Below, one piece after another: positions 18,131 to 27,778 of a DNA stretch of 64,000 nucleotides. The DNA comes from Rhodospirillales bacterium (GTDB lineage: Bacteria; Pseudomonadota; Alphaproteobacteria; Reyranellales; Reyranellaceae), in assembly GCA_016699855.1 (NCBI GenBank), contig CP064988.1:1578501-1642500 (forward strand). Direction: 5' to 3'. Numbering within the stretch: position 1 is the stretch's first letter; the number at the start of each line of letters is the position of its first letter. Made by a program: the position numbers and the translations under genes. The notes beneath the pieces were generated by a model that did not search any database, was not told the DNA's origin, and was given only the letters and a program-made list of their open reading frames with translations.

Positions 18131-19540
18131 TCACGCGGGCGGCGCCGCGGCGGCGCGCCGTATGCGCGAATCGACGGCGCGCATCACGACCGCGCCGAAC
18201 ACGGCGCAGCTCAGCGCCTCCGTGAATATCCGCGACCACGCGGCGCCGACCAGGCCGAACTGCCACGTCGCCAGGATCAGCACCGGCACCGTGACGCAGG
18301 TCATGATGAAGGCCAGCTTCAGGTTACGGTAGGCGCGGCCCATCGCGGTCAGCGCCGGCATGAACGGCGAGGCGAACATCGTGATCACGCGCGAGCACAG
18401 GAACAGCAGGCCGGGCTCGAACGCGGCCACGAAGTCCTTCTGCGTGGCGCGGAAGAAGAACAGGTCGAGCAGCGCCGGCCCCCACAGGGCGTAGACGACC
18501 ACGACGCCGACGGCGCCGACGGTCGAGACGGCGCCGCCGCGCAGCACGAGGCTGCGGAAGCCGCGGTAGTCGCCGGCGCTCCACATCCGGGCCAGCTGCG
18601 GGAACACGGAGTAGACGAACAGCTTCGCGGGCACGCCGAGCACCGACGACACCTGCTTGACGATCTTCCAGAGCGCGACGCCCGTGGCCCCCAGGAACGC
18701 CGCGACGATGAGGTCGTCGGCCTCCTTGGCGACGACGGCCAGCGAGATGCGCGCGTTGTTGGACAGCGCGAACTTCCAGATGCCGCGGTGGCCGGCCGTC
18801 TTGGAGGCGAGGAAATGGGACCAGCCCGGCGCCAGGCCGCGCTTGGCGAGCTCGCGCCAGCCCAGCCACACCGTGACCGCGCGGTCGACGGCCGACGACG
18901 CGAGGTAGGCGGCGCCGAACGCCCACAGGTCCCAGCCTTGCCAGAAGCAGACCGCGCAGAGCGCGACGCGGACGCCGGGGCCGATCGGCTGGGTCACCGC
19001 CTGGATGCCGAACTTGTCGAACAGCCGCAGGATGCCCACCGGCGTCGCGCTCACCGTGAAGAACGCCGACAGGCTCATGAACAGCACGAACGGCAGGTAG
19101 TCGCGCGTCACGTCCTTGACCGGCAGGATCAGCCACGCGAGCCCGGCGCACACCAGCAGCGCCGCGACCGCCGTTCCAAGGTCGAGCAGGGTGCCGAACG
19201 CGATCAGCCGCTTGAACGCGTCGTTGTCCTCGCGCGCCAGATCGTCGGCGCCGTACTTGACCACCGCCTCCCAGGTCGAGAACTTGAGCGCGTTGCCGAT
19301 GAGATGCGTGAAGCTCAGGGTCGTGACCAGGATGCCGAAGGCCAGGAGGCCCAGGCCGGCGGTCGCGAACCAGATCGCGCCCAGCCCCACGATGGCGCTG
19401 AAGACGTGCCCGGTGAACAGCTTGAGCACGTTGGCGTAGAGCTTCGCGAGCACGGCGTCATGCCGCCACGCCCACACGCGCGCGGCGACGGCGCGCGGCG
19501 TCAGGCCGTCGGATCGCGTTGTCGATGGAGGCACGGACAT
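18131..19540 (-). CDS. Polysaccharide/lipid-linked oligosaccharide flippase (Wzx/MATE-like)
   Basis: The 469-residue protein is hydrophobic, with about 12 predicted membrane helices and the general pattern of the MVF/PST flippase superfamily (for example HVFSAIVGLGAIWFATAGLGLLA at its start, divided by short polar loops). Such proteins move undecaprenyl-linked repeat units across the inner membrane. It is the only export component visible in the locus; no Wzy polymerase or Wza/Wzc export gene was recognised. Confidence 0.8.
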   Translation of the reverse strand: MSVPPSTTRSDGLTPRAVAARVWAWRHDAVLAKLYANVLKLFTGHVFSAIVGLGAIWFATAGLGLLAFGILVTTLSFTHLIGNALKFSTWEAVVKYGADDLAREDNDAFKRLIAFGTLLDLGTAVAALLVCAGLAWLILPVKDVTRDYLPFVLFMSLSAFFTVSATPVGILRLFDKFGIQAVTQPIGPGVRVALCAVCFWQGWDLWAFGAAYLASSAVDRAVTVWLGWRELAKRGLAPGWSHFLASKTAGHRGIWKFALSNNARISLAVVAKEADDLIVAAFLGATGVALWKIVKQVSSVLGVPAKLFVYSVFPQLARMWSAGDYRGFRSLVLRGGAVSTVGAVGVVVVYALWGPALLDLFFFRATQKDFVAAFEPGLLFLCSRVITMFASPFMPALTAMGRAYRNLKLAFIMTCVTVPVLILATWQFGLVGAAWSRIFTEALSCAVFGAVVMRAVDSRIRRAAAAPPA

Positions 19541-19696
19541 CCGGGGGAACCGTTGCGGGCGAATTGAGGCGGCGTCGTGGCGGGCGGCGGACCGTCGGAA
19601 CGGCCGCGGCCGCGCCGGGCGGGCGGCGACGCGCGCGCTACCGGCGCCGTCGCGGCGGGACTTCCAGCGCGGTCGCGCCGTCCGCGCACGCCACGG

Positions 19697-20557
19697 TCAG
19701 CGGCGGAACTCCCAGTGCACCAGCGCCAGGGAGTTGAACGGATTCCACCCGATCACGTCGCGCTCCATCCGCCGCACGACGATGTCGGGCCGGCGCTGGA
19801 TCTCGCCGAACAGGTTCCTGTTGTAGTCGTTGATCTCGAGATAGCGCCGCCGCATCTGGCCCAGCAGCGTGTCGGTCGGCTGCAGATCGTAGGCGGGCTC
19901 GATGTGGAACACCGCCGATATCTTGTCCTTGTAGCGCGCCAGCGTGTCGAGCGTGCTCCGCGAATCGGGGATCTGCTCCTGGGCCTGGCTGGTCAGCACG
20001 ACGACCGGCCCGTCGGCCTTCTCGATCACCGCGTAGCGGCTGTCGTAGAAATCGACGCGCTCGACCGAGATGTCGGGATGCGCCGCGTACAGGCCGTCCG
20101 CCAGCTCCACCGCGCTCGCCGTGAACTCGCCACCCCGGTAGGCCTTCCCGGGAAAGCGGCGGCGCAGCGACCAGAGCACATGCCCGAATCCGCAGCCGAG
20201 CTCGACGATGGTGCGGCAATCGGCCACCGCGCCGGCCATCCACTCGTACAGCAGCTCGTCGTACCAGCGCATGATCTGGGCCGCCGGCGCGGCGACCAGC
20301 TCGCCCTTGTAGACACCGGGACGCAACTCGGCCGGATCGAGCAGATAGTGCTTCTCGCGGAGCTGGTCGGCGTCGAGCGTGCCGCCGGAGCGCTTCCACG
20401 CGTCGAGGCAGGCCTGCCATTTCACCTTGCCGTACTCGTCGTCGATCTTGGCCTGGTCGCGCCGCGGGACCTCGAACGCCGCCAGCCCGAGCAGCCGGGC
20501 CGGCCAGTCGGACCAACGCGGCAAATCGTCGATTTCTATGCGCCTCGGGCTGTTCAT
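19697..20557 (-). CDS. SAM-dependent methyltransferase
   Basis: The 286-residue protein has the SAM loop IVELGCGFGHVLWSL (about residues 118-132) after a helical N-terminal extension of about 110 residues. Downstream motifs VERVDFYDSR and VVVLTSQAQEQ fit positions after beta-2 and beta-4. The C-terminus ends in NSLALVHWEF, the final beta strand of such enzymes. The substrate is unknown. It is divergent from the methyltransferase gene at 20821, with 263 bp between them. Confidence 0.72.
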   Translation of the reverse strand: MNSPRRIEIDDLPRWSDWPARLLGLAAFEVPRRDQAKIDDEYGKVKWQACLDAWKRSGGTLDADQLREKHYLLDPAELRPGVYKGELVAAPAAQIMRWYDELLYEWMAGAVADCRTIVELGCGFGHVLWSLRRRFPGKAYRGGEFTASAVELADGLYAAHPDISVERVDFYDSRYAVIEKADGPVVVLTSQAQEQIPDSRSTLDTLARYKDKISAVFHIEPAYDLQPTDTLLGQMRRRYLEINDYNRNLFGEIQRRPDIVVRRMERDVIGWNPFNSLALVHWEFRR

Positions 20558-20820
20558 TGCGTGGATTTCATTGGATGATGCCGGGGGGTCGGCGGTTCGC
20601 GGGGACTGCTATCATCGGCCTTGCGACGGGGCAAGGGGCCGCTAAATCTGCAGAGAGCGCTCATTTCCGTGGCGCCGAACGGGCTATCGGCGCGGACGGC
20701 GGGCGCACGCGGTCGAATTTCAGCGCGACTCCTGTTGCATCGCGGCGGCCGATGCCGGAAACATCCGGCCGCCCGACGTCGACGCATCGCGGGCGGGGAA
20801 CAGGGAGCCGAGAACGACTC

Positions 20821-21720
20821 ATGAACACCGGCCAGCAGGACGATACCCGTCGCTACTTCCACGATTTCGCCGAGGATTGGCGGCGCAAGGGGTCGGGCGA
20901 GATCGCGGCGCGGGTCAACATCATCGCCCAGCGCAACCAAGTGGCGCTCGACACGCTGGCCGGCCTCAAGGCGCCGCGGCGGGTGCTCGACATCGGCTGC
21001 GGGACCGGCGATCTGGCGCTGGACGTCGCGCGTCGCGGCGTCGAGGCCGTCGGGATCGATTTCGCCGCCGACATGATCCGGATCTGCGAGGAGGCGCGCG
21101 CCGCCGCCGGCCTCGGCAACGCGCGCTTCGAGCACGTATCGATGTTCGACTTCGATCCGCGCGGCGCGAAATTCGACCTGATCAGCGCCCAGGGGTTGAT
21201 CGAGTACATCTCGTCGGAGCAGCTCGACGCGCTGTGCCGGAAGGTCCTCGACATGCTGGCGCCGGGCGGCGCCTTCGTCGTCGGCTCGCGCAACCGGCTG
21301 TTCAACGTGGTGTCGCTCAACGCGTTCACGGCCGTCGAGCGGGAGCTCGGCAACCTCGACGACCTCTCGCGCGAGGCGCAGGCGTGCGCCACGGCGTCCG
21401 GCCAGGCGGAAGCGATCGCGGCGATGGAGGGCATCGCGCGGACCTATCCGCAACCGGACCGCCATCCGACGACCGGCGTCGCCGTGTCGGTGCGCTACCA
21501 GTACAGCCCCGGCGAGCTGGCCGCGCGGCTGCGGCGGTTCGGCTTCGCGCCCCGGGCGCTGGCCGGCGCGCACTACCACGGCCTGCCGCCGGCCGTCGCC
21601 GGCGAGTGGCCGGCGCTGCACGCCGTGCTCGCGGACACGGTGTACCGCGAGCGGCGCGACGACGTGCGGCTCCTGCCGTTCTGCTCGACCTTCGTGCTCG
21701 ACGCGCGTCGGCCGGCGTGA
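20821..21720 (+). CDS. SAM-dependent methyltransferase (UbiE/Methyltransf_11 type)
   Basis: The 299-residue protein has a classical motif I VLDIGCGTGDLALDV (about residues 55-69), acidic GIDFAADM at the end of beta-2, and LAPGGAFVVGSRN as the post-III region. ATG 20821 was chosen because coding character begins there; the frame stays open far upstream into non-coding sequence. It is followed after 31 bp by the NodB-type deacetylase on the same strand, forming a two-gene unit inside a mainly minus-strand locus. It may methylate a sugar or lipid carrier. Confidence 0.75.
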   Translation: MNTGQQDDTRRYFHDFAEDWRRKGSGEIAARVNIIAQRNQVALDTLAGLKAPRRVLDIGCGTGDLALDVARRGVEAVGIDFAADMIRICEEARAAAGLGNARFEHVSMFDFDPRGAKFDLISAQGLIEYISSEQLDALCRKVLDMLAPGGAFVVGSRNRLFNVVSLNAFTAVERELGNLDDLSREAQACATASGQAEAIAAMEGIARTYPQPDRHPTTGVAVSVRYQYSPGELAARLRRFGFAPRALAGAHYHGLPPAVAGEWPALHAVLADTVYRERRDDVRLLPFCSTFVLDARRPA

Positions 21721-21751
21721 CGACGGGCGACCGGGGGATCGGGACGACGAC

Positions 21752-22699
21752 ATGAGCACGGCGCTGACGGTCGTCAACTACCACTACGTGCACACGCCCG
21801 TGCGCGGGCCGTTCGGCCGCCTCGTCGGTCGCTCGTATGAGGATTTCCACGGCCAGCTCGACCATATCCAGCGCAACTTCACGGTGGTCGGCCCCGACCG
21901 CCTGCTCGACGCGCTTGCCGGTCGCCGGCCGTTGCCGGCGAAGGCCTGCGCGCTGACCTTCGATGACGGCTACCGCGTCCACCACTCCGTCGCGTTCCAG
22001 GCGCTGCGGGCGCGCGGCCTGTCGGGATTCTTCTTCCCACCCGCGCTTTCCGCCCTCGAGCCGGTCGTGCTCGACGTGCACAAGATCCACTTCGCGCTCG
22101 CCTCGTCGACGCCGCACGCCGACATGGCGGCGGAACTGCGCGACTGGATCGACGCCGAGGCCGGCGTCCGGGCGCTGGAACCGGCCGACGCCTACTGGAA
22201 GACCTACGCGACGCCGTCGCGCTGGGACCCGCCGGCGACCATGTTCATCAAACGCGTGCTGCAGAAGGGGCTTCCGGAGGCGGCCCGCGACGCCGCCGTC
22301 GACTGGCTGTTCCGCCGCTTCGCGGGACACGTCGAGGCCGAGCTGTCGCGGGCGTTCTACATGAGCCCGGCCGAGCTCTCCGAGATGATCGCCGCCGGCA
22401 TGTATGTCGGCTGCCATGGTTACGCGCACCGCTGGCTCGACACGCTGTCGGACGCCGACCGGCGCGAGGAGCTCGACCGCTCGCTGGCGTTCCTCTCGGG
22501 GATCGGCGCGCCCACCGACCGGTGGTTGATGTGCTACCCGTACGGCGGATTCAACGCGCCGCTGCTCGACGCGCTACGGCCGCTGGGGTGCGTCGGCGGG
22601 TTCACGACCAGGGTCGCCACGGCCGACCTCGCGACCGACGACCCGCTGCTGCTGCCGCGGCTGGACACCAACGACCTGCCGCTGCGCGCGGCGGCGTAG
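21752..22699 (+). CDS. Polysaccharide deacetylase (NodB domain)
   Basis: The 315-residue protein carries the NodB metal-site motif LTFDDGYR (about residues 69-76) and the second motif HGYAHRW near residue 225, giving the Asp and two His ligands of CE4 enzymes. A further YPYGG motif matches the substrate-groove region. There is no signal peptide, so it probably deacetylates a cytoplasmic sugar intermediate or lipid-linked glycan. A helical insert lies between the two motifs. The next gene on the other strand ends 6 bp away. Confidence 0.82.
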   Translation: MSTALTVVNYHYVHTPVRGPFGRLVGRSYEDFHGQLDHIQRNFTVVGPDRLLDALAGRRPLPAKACALTFDDGYRVHHSVAFQALRARGLSGFFFPPALSALEPVVLDVHKIHFALASSTPHADMAAELRDWIDAEAGVRALEPADAYWKTYATPSRWDPPATMFIKRVLQKGLPEAARDAAVDWLFRRFAGHVEAELSRAFYMSPAELSEMIAAGMYVGCHGYAHRWLDTLSDADRREELDRSLAFLSGIGAPTDRWLMCYPYGGFNAPLLDALRPLGCVGGFTTRVATADLATDDPLLLPRLDTNDLPLRAAA

Positions 22700-22705
22700 G
22701 CGGCG

Positions 22706-24097
22706 CTACCTGGGCGCCGCGCCGGCGGGGACGATCCGGAAGATGTTCTCGTCCAAAGTCGCGGCCCGCACGCCCTCGAACCGCCCCAGGATGCCGGCGA
22801 AGGCGTCGATCCGCCGCTGCACCTCGGGCTCCACGATGCCCGGGAAGCGGTGGCGCGTGTAGGCGACGTTGGATTTGTGGCGCGGCACGCTGGCCGCGCG
22901 CTCCTTCTGCCGCGTGCGCCAGCGCGCCGCGATGTGGCCGACGAGGCGGTCACCGAGGCCCGGCGCGCCGCCGCCGTCGCCGGCCCGTTCGACGCCCTCC
23001 ACGACATCGGCGATGCGCTCGACCGCGAGCGGCCCGTCGAACGCCGAGATGTGCCTGTCGAGCAGCTCGCGCTGGGCGCGCGCCTCGGAGGCGTCGATCT
23101 CGAACCGGCCGGCGAGGATCGCGTCGACGGTGTCGATCAGCTCGGCCTCGCCGAAGATCTCGTGGCTCAGGCTGTTGGGAAGCTTCAGGTCGTACTCGTC
23201 GGACGCGACCGGGCGGTACGCCAGCGGCCGCGCGCCGAGCACGTAGGCCTCCAGCCCGGTGGTGCAGCCGTTGTGGATCACGGCCTGCGCCGCCAGCAGC
23301 CATGGCACGACGTTGCCCTCGTGAAGCACCACGACGTTCGTCGCCCCCTGCGCCGCGCGCGTCCAGGTCTCGTGGTTCTCGGCCGGATGCGGCCGGATGA
23401 CGATCGGCGTGTCGGGGAAGCGCGCCGCCAGCGCCGGAATGGCGCGCTGGAAGGCGGTGAAGATGCCGTAGCGGTGGTGCGCCAGCGACGTCGCCCAGTC
23501 GGCGCCGGCCAGCGGCGCCGCGCCGCCGTCAGGCACGCGGACCGGCGTCAGGTTGGGGAAGAAATGGTTGAGGCTGCCGAAATTCGTGTTGATCAGCACG
23601 AAGCGGCCGAACCGCCGCGTCAGCGCCGCGACGTCGTCGGCGAAGAACGCCCGGAGCTCGGGCCGCATCATGTCGACGCGCGGATTGCCGGTCTCGTGGA
23701 TCGGCACGCCGTGGTAGTGCGGCGACTCCCGCCACGCCAGCGCGTTGTCGGGCCCCCACGCCATCAGCGCCGACGTCGCCTGCAACGCCGGCCGCGCGAC
23801 GCGGGCGCGGCGGTAGGTCTCGCGCGTGTAGTAGAACTGCGCCTCCTCGTCGAGCGCCACGATCGTGTGCCCGAGCCGCTTGAGGATGCCGGAGATGCGG
23901 TCGCTGGAGTGGCGCACGTCCTTGCCGACGTAGATCGAGCGCGGCAGGCGCGCGATGGCCATGTGGATCTCGTTGCGCGAGCCGACGACGCTGGCGAAGC
24001 CGCGCTCCGCCAGCACGCAGGCCAGCAGCAGCTTCGCGTCGAATTCGCGCGACTGGATCTCGCTGGGGATGATGACGGGCGTGCGGGCGGGGTCCAT
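22706..24097 (-). CDS. Surface carbohydrate biosynthesis protein (TIGR04396-like)
   Basis: The 463-residue protein resembles the surface carbohydrate biosynthesis family, a GT-B-like group. Motifs seen are SREFDAKLLLACVLAERG, VVALDEEAQ, VLINTNFGS, PIVIRPHPAE and VIHNGCTTGLEA. The HPAE plus NGCTTG pair matches the nucleotide-sugar side of CDP-glycerol/KDO-type transferases. ATG 24097 (MDPARTPVIIPSE) gives a start only 5 bp after the MBOAT gene stop; the frame upstream is not protein-like. It probably transfers or attaches a residue of the surface glycan; donor and acceptor are unknown. Confidence 0.72.
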   Translation of the reverse strand: MDPARTPVIIPSEIQSREFDAKLLLACVLAERGFASVVGSRNEIHMAIARLPRSIYVGKDVRHSSDRISGILKRLGHTIVALDEEAQFYYTRETYRRARVARPALQATSALMAWGPDNALAWRESPHYHGVPIHETGNPRVDMMRPELRAFFADDVAALTRRFGRFVLINTNFGSLNHFFPNLTPVRVPDGGAAPLAGADWATSLAHHRYGIFTAFQRAIPALAARFPDTPIVIRPHPAENHETWTRAAQGATNVVVLHEGNVVPWLLAAQAVIHNGCTTGLEAYVLGARPLAYRPVASDEYDLKLPNSLSHEIFGEAELIDTVDAILAGRFEIDASEARAQRELLDRHISAFDGPLAVERIADVVEGVERAGDGGGAPGLGDRLVGHIAARWRTRQKERAASVPRHKSNVAYTRHRFPGIVEPEVQRRIDAFAGILGRFEGVRAATLDENIFRIVPAGAAPR

Positions 24098-24102
24098 GGG
24101 CC

Positions 24103-25551
24103 TCAGAAGTCGAAATAGACGAATTTCTTGGAGCTGCCCTGGCTGAGCGTGATGGCCAGGGCCCAGACCAGCCCGATCGCCGGCCAGAACACCGCCTGCG
24201 GCAGGCGGCTGGTCCAGCGGCGGATGACCCGGTGATCGTCCCAGCGGTGGGTCAGCACGAACACCGCCAGCAGCGTCAACGGAAACGCGTTGGCGGCGGC
24301 GAACGCCGCGATGTCGCCGGCCGGGGCCGTGAACGGGCCAGTCGCCACGCGCACCATCGCGCCGACGACGGTCTCGCCGCCGGACTGCCCGCCGCTCTGC
24401 AGTCCCAACGCGCCGGCGCGGAACGGCACCCACACCCAGGTCACGAAGTTGAACGTGACGAACAACCACACCCAGCGCGGAACCGCGGCCACGACGCCGG
24501 CGAAGGGCGACCAGCGGACCATGTGGACCAGACCGATGGCGGCGCCGTGCAGCGCGCCCCACACGACGAACGTCCAGTTGGCGCCGTGCCACAGCCCGCC
24601 GAGCAGCATCGTGATCAGCAGATTGAGGATCTGGCGGACCTTGCCGCCGCGGTTGCCGCCGAGCGGGATGTAGAGATAGTCGCGCAGCCAGGTGCTCAGC
24701 GTGATGTGCCAGCGGCGCCAGAACTCGACGATCGACACCGACGCGTAGGGCTGGCGGAAATTGGTCGGCAGCCGCACCCCGATCGCCAGCGCCACGCCGA
24801 TCGCCATGTCGGTGTAGCCGCTGAAATCGCAGTAGATCTGCAGCGTGAAGCCGTAGATCGCCAGCAGGTAGTCGAACGCCGTCAGGCTTCCCTGCCCCAT
24901 GTAGACGCGGTCGACGGCGTCGGCGAGCGGATCGGCAAGCACCAGCTTCTTGAACAGCCCGAGCGAGAACACCGCCAGCCCGAACACCAGCCGCCGGCCG
25001 AGCGCGCGGCGCGCCGACTGGCGGCGCGCGAGCTGCGGCATCAGCTCGTGCGGCCGCAGGATCGGGCCCGCGATCAGGTGCGGGAAGTAGAGCACGAGCC
25101 CGGTCAGCAGGCCGAGACGGCGCTCGACCGGATAGGTGCGGCGGTAGACGTCGACCACGTAGGCGATCAGCGTGAAGGTAACGAAGCTGATGCCCAGCGG
25201 CAGCGCGATCCCCAGCGGCTTGCCGGTCCAGCCGAAGGCCGGGCCGAGCACGTCGGCGTAGATGAAGTCGGTGTACTTAACGAACGCCAGCGGCAGCAGC
25301 AGCGCCGCCACCAGTCCGACCATGCGGCGCTTGCGGTCGGGATCGGCCGCCGCGCGCTCCATCCACAGCACGCCGAGATAGGCCAGCAGCATCAGCGCGT
25401 GCGGGATCCAGACGTAGCGCCAGTTCCACCAGCCGTAGAACACCGTGCTGGCGACGATGACGAGCGCCAGCCGGTGCCGCGCCGGCACGACCACGTGCAG
25501 CAGCAGGTAGAGGAGGAAGAACGCGAAGAATTCGGGCGCGCTGAAGAGCAC
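24103..25551 (-). CDS. MBOAT-family O-acyltransferase (AlgI/DltB-like)
   Basis: The 482-residue polytopic protein begins MLFSAPEFFAFF, typical of AlgI-like proteins. It contains YVVDVYRR, DFSGYTDMAIG, EFWRRWHITLSTWLRDYLY, and the invariant histidine in GLWHGANW. This family moves acyl groups across the inner membrane for O-acetylation of exported polysaccharide. It overlaps no neighbour and is followed by the surface-carbohydrate gene (5 bp) in the same direction. The two SGNH proteins at 25628-26590 and 15998-17245 are plausible partners that complete the transfer outside the membrane. Confidence 0.9.
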   Translation of the reverse strand: MLFSAPEFFAFFLLYLLLHVVVPARHRLALVIVASTVFYGWWNWRYVWIPHALMLLAYLGVLWMERAAADPDRKRRMVGLVAALLLPLAFVKYTDFIYADVLGPAFGWTGKPLGIALPLGISFVTFTLIAYVVDVYRRTYPVERRLGLLTGLVLYFPHLIAGPILRPHELMPQLARRQSARRALGRRLVFGLAVFSLGLFKKLVLADPLADAVDRVYMGQGSLTAFDYLLAIYGFTLQIYCDFSGYTDMAIGVALAIGVRLPTNFRQPYASVSIVEFWRRWHITLSTWLRDYLYIPLGGNRGGKVRQILNLLITMLLGGLWHGANWTFVVWGALHGAAIGLVHMVRWSPFAGVVAAVPRWVWLFVTFNFVTWVWVPFRAGALGLQSGGQSGGETVVGAMVRVATGPFTAPAGDIAAFAAANAFPLTLLAVFVLTHRWDDHRVIRRWTSRLPQAVFWPAIGLVWALAITLSQGSSKKFVYFDF

Positions 25552-25627
25552 GGGCGGGTTCCGGCCGGAGGGCAGCCCGCTAGGAACCCGACCGGGCGCG
25601 GCGCGTCAAGCGCGGCGGCGCCACGGC

Positions 25628-26590
25628 CTAGTTCCCGCGGCGGATGGCGGGGAAGATCGCCTCGGCCATCAGGCGGTGGCCGAGGCCGTTGGGATGCGGG
25701 TCGCCGGGCATCGACCACAGCTCCTGCGGCGTGCGGTTGCGCATCGCCGGCAGCAGGTCGACGTAGGTGAAGCCGTCGGCGGCCGCGATGGCCTTCACCC
25801 GCTCGTGGATGAAGTCGAACTTGTAGTCGACGAGGTCGTGCACGTCGGGCGTCATCGCGAGGTAGACGCGGATGCCCTTGGAGTCGGCGTAGGTCTTCAG
25901 CCGCTTGAGCGCCTCGATCATCGACTTGTAGCCGGGCTGGTCGGGCGCGTAGACCGCCTTGTAGTGCTCCTCCAGCGACTTCTCGCCGGCCTTCCCGGTG
26001 ACCCGCGACAGCGCGATCCACAGCGTGACGGCGAGCTGGCTGTTGCGCAGCAGCCAGTTGCCGCCGCCGGCGTCGAGCCGCTCGGCGTCGCGCACGAAAT
26101 AGTGCACGACGATGTCGGTCGGCTGGAGGTGCGTCATCGTGGTCAGGAAGCGCTGGGCGTAGCGCTCGGCGTTGTAGTTGCCGATGCCCGCGTTCATGAC
26201 GACGACGTTCTCGCCGGCCTTGCGCAGCATCTCCTCCAGCCGCGCCTCGACCGTCTCGTTCTCCGGCACGCCCCAGCCCAGCGTCACCGAGCTGCCGAGG
26301 AACAGGATGCGGCGCTGGCCGGGGACGACCGGCGGCGTCGGACCGCCGCGCAGGCCGTCCTCGTTGATGCGGATGTCGACCGACTGGAGTTTCGCCGACC
26401 TGCCGCGCACGTGCTCGTGGCCGAGCACGGGGTCGGCGGCGCGCTTCTTCAGCTCCAGCGCGTAGCGCCACATCTCGATGTCGTAGTTGCGCATGTCGCC
26501 GTTCTTGAAGCGCAGCGCGGCCTCGCCGATCCCGAGCGCGACGATCGTCGACACGGCGAACAGGGCGATGGAGGAGAGGATGTTCTTCAC
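25628..26590 (-). CDS. SGNH/GDSL hydrolase-like protein, membrane-anchored
   Basis: The 320-residue protein starts with a hydrophobic anchor or signal (SIALFAVSTIVALGIG). The nucleophile block is LFLGSSVTLGWG, the oxyanion asparagine is in NAGIGNYN, and the catalytic Asp-His block is GDPHPNGLGH. This is a complete SGNH triad. It directly precedes the MBOAT gene in transcription order (76-bp gap), so an O-acyltransfer or esterase role on the surface glycan is likely. Confidence 0.8.
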   Translation of the reverse strand: MKNILSSIALFAVSTIVALGIGEAALRFKNGDMRNYDIEMWRYALELKKRAADPVLGHEHVRGRSAKLQSVDIRINEDGLRGGPTPPVVPGQRRILFLGSSVTLGWGVPENETVEARLEEMLRKAGENVVVMNAGIGNYNAERYAQRFLTTMTHLQPTDIVVHYFVRDAERLDAGGGNWLLRNSQLAVTLWIALSRVTGKAGEKSLEEHYKAVYAPDQPGYKSMIEALKRLKTYADSKGIRVYLAMTPDVHDLVDYKFDFIHERVKAIAAADGFTYVDLLPAMRNRTPQELWSMPGDPHPNGLGHRLMAEAIFPAIRRGN

Positions 26591-26611
26591 GTTGGCGTTC
26601 CGGCGTGGCGC

Positions 26612-27778
26612 TCAGATGTCGTAGGTCAGGCGTTTCTCGATCAGCGGCGGCGACGTCGCCAGCGCCTCGGCGATCTTGGCGCCGGCGTGGCCGTCGCCGT
26701 ACAGCGTGTCGCGCGGATGGCGGCCGGCGCGGGTCTGCCGGCGCAGGGCCGCGAGGATCTCGACGGCGTCGTAGTTGACGTCCTGGACGTTGAGCCCGCG
26801 GTCGCGGCCGGACTGCCGCGAGCCGATGTTCACGGCCGGCACGCCGAGCCAGGCGCATTCGCGGATCGCGACGCTGGAATTGCCGACGATGGCGCGGCTG
26901 CGGTCGAGCAGCGAGATGAAATCCTCGGGCGGCAGGTTTCGGAAGAACGCGACGCGCGGCAGGCGGCCGGCGGCGCGCAGCTCGCGCAGCGTCGCCGACA
27001 CCCCGTCCGATCCGGCGTCGACGTTGGGCCAGAACCACAGCGCCGGCAGGCCGAGCTCGGCGACCGCCGCGGCGGTCTCGCGCGTCTGCGCCGCGGCCTC
27101 GCCGTGCTCGCTGGTGACGGGGTGCTGCGCCACCACGACGAAGCCGTCCCGCAGCGGCAACCCGGAATCCGCCTCGAGCCGCGCCAGGACGGCGTCGCCG
27201 GCGCGCGCGTCGGCGATGGCGGCGCGCGCCACGTCGATCGACGGGCAGCCCGTGACGATGACCCGGCCGAGCCGCTCGCCCATGCGCACGACCCGCTCCT
27301 GCGCCTTGTCGTTGGCGACCAGGTGCAGATCGGCGAGCTTGGTGACGGCGTGGCGCACCTTCTCGTCGATGTTGCCGGTGACCTCGCCGCCCTGGACGTG
27401 CGCGAGCGGGATGTTCATGTAGGCCGCCGCCACGGCGGTCGCCATGGTCTCGAACCGGTCGGCGACGCTGACCACCCAGTCGGGCTTCAGCGCGTCGAAG
27501 GCGTCGGCCATCGCCGTCAATCCGGCGCCGGTCGAGCGGGCCTGGCCGACCAGGGTGCCGCTCTCCGTGCCCATCGAGACGCGCCGGTGGATCCTGAAGC
27601 CCTCGGCCTCGATCACGTCGGCGACGTTGCCGTAGTCGTCGCTCAGCGCCGAGCCGGCGGCGATCAACTGCAGCTCGAGGTCGTCGCGCGCGTGGATCGC
27701 CGTCAGCGCCGAGCGGATGCGGGCGTAGCTCGGGCGCGCGGTGACGGCGACGCAGATCTTGCGCGGCCGCGCCGTCAC
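26612..27778 (-). CDS. neuC: UDP-N-acetylglucosamine 2-epimerase (hydrolysing), NeuC-like
   Basis: The 388-residue protein has the GT-B-like epimerase fold: start KICVAVTARPSYARI, VSVADRFETMA, HVQGGEVTGNIDEKVRHA, and GNSSVAIRECAWLGVP. These match NeuC and its legionaminic relatives, which release UDP or GDP while making ManNAc-type sugars for nonulosonic acid synthesis. The start is GTG 27778; its GTGA overlaps the restored stop of neuB by 4 bp, so translation is probably coupled. The nucleotide form (UDP or GDP) cannot be decided from sequence alone. Confidence 0.87.
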   Translation of the reverse strand: MTARPRKICVAVTARPSYARIRSALTAIHARDDLELQLIAAGSALSDDYGNVADVIEAEGFRIHRRVSMGTESGTLVGQARSTGAGLTAMADAFDALKPDWVVSVADRFETMATAVAAAYMNIPLAHVQGGEVTGNIDEKVRHAVTKLADLHLVANDKAQERVVRMGERLGRVIVTGCPSIDVARAAIADARAGDAVLARLEADSGLPLRDGFVVVAQHPVTSEHGEAAAQTRETAAAVAELGLPALWFWPNVDAGSDGVSATLRELRAAGRLPRVAFFRNLPPEDFISLLDRSRAIVGNSSVAIRECAWLGVPAVNIGSRQSGRDRGLNVQDVNYDAVEILAALRRQTRAGRHPRDTLYGDGHAGAKIAEALATSPPLIEKRLTYDI

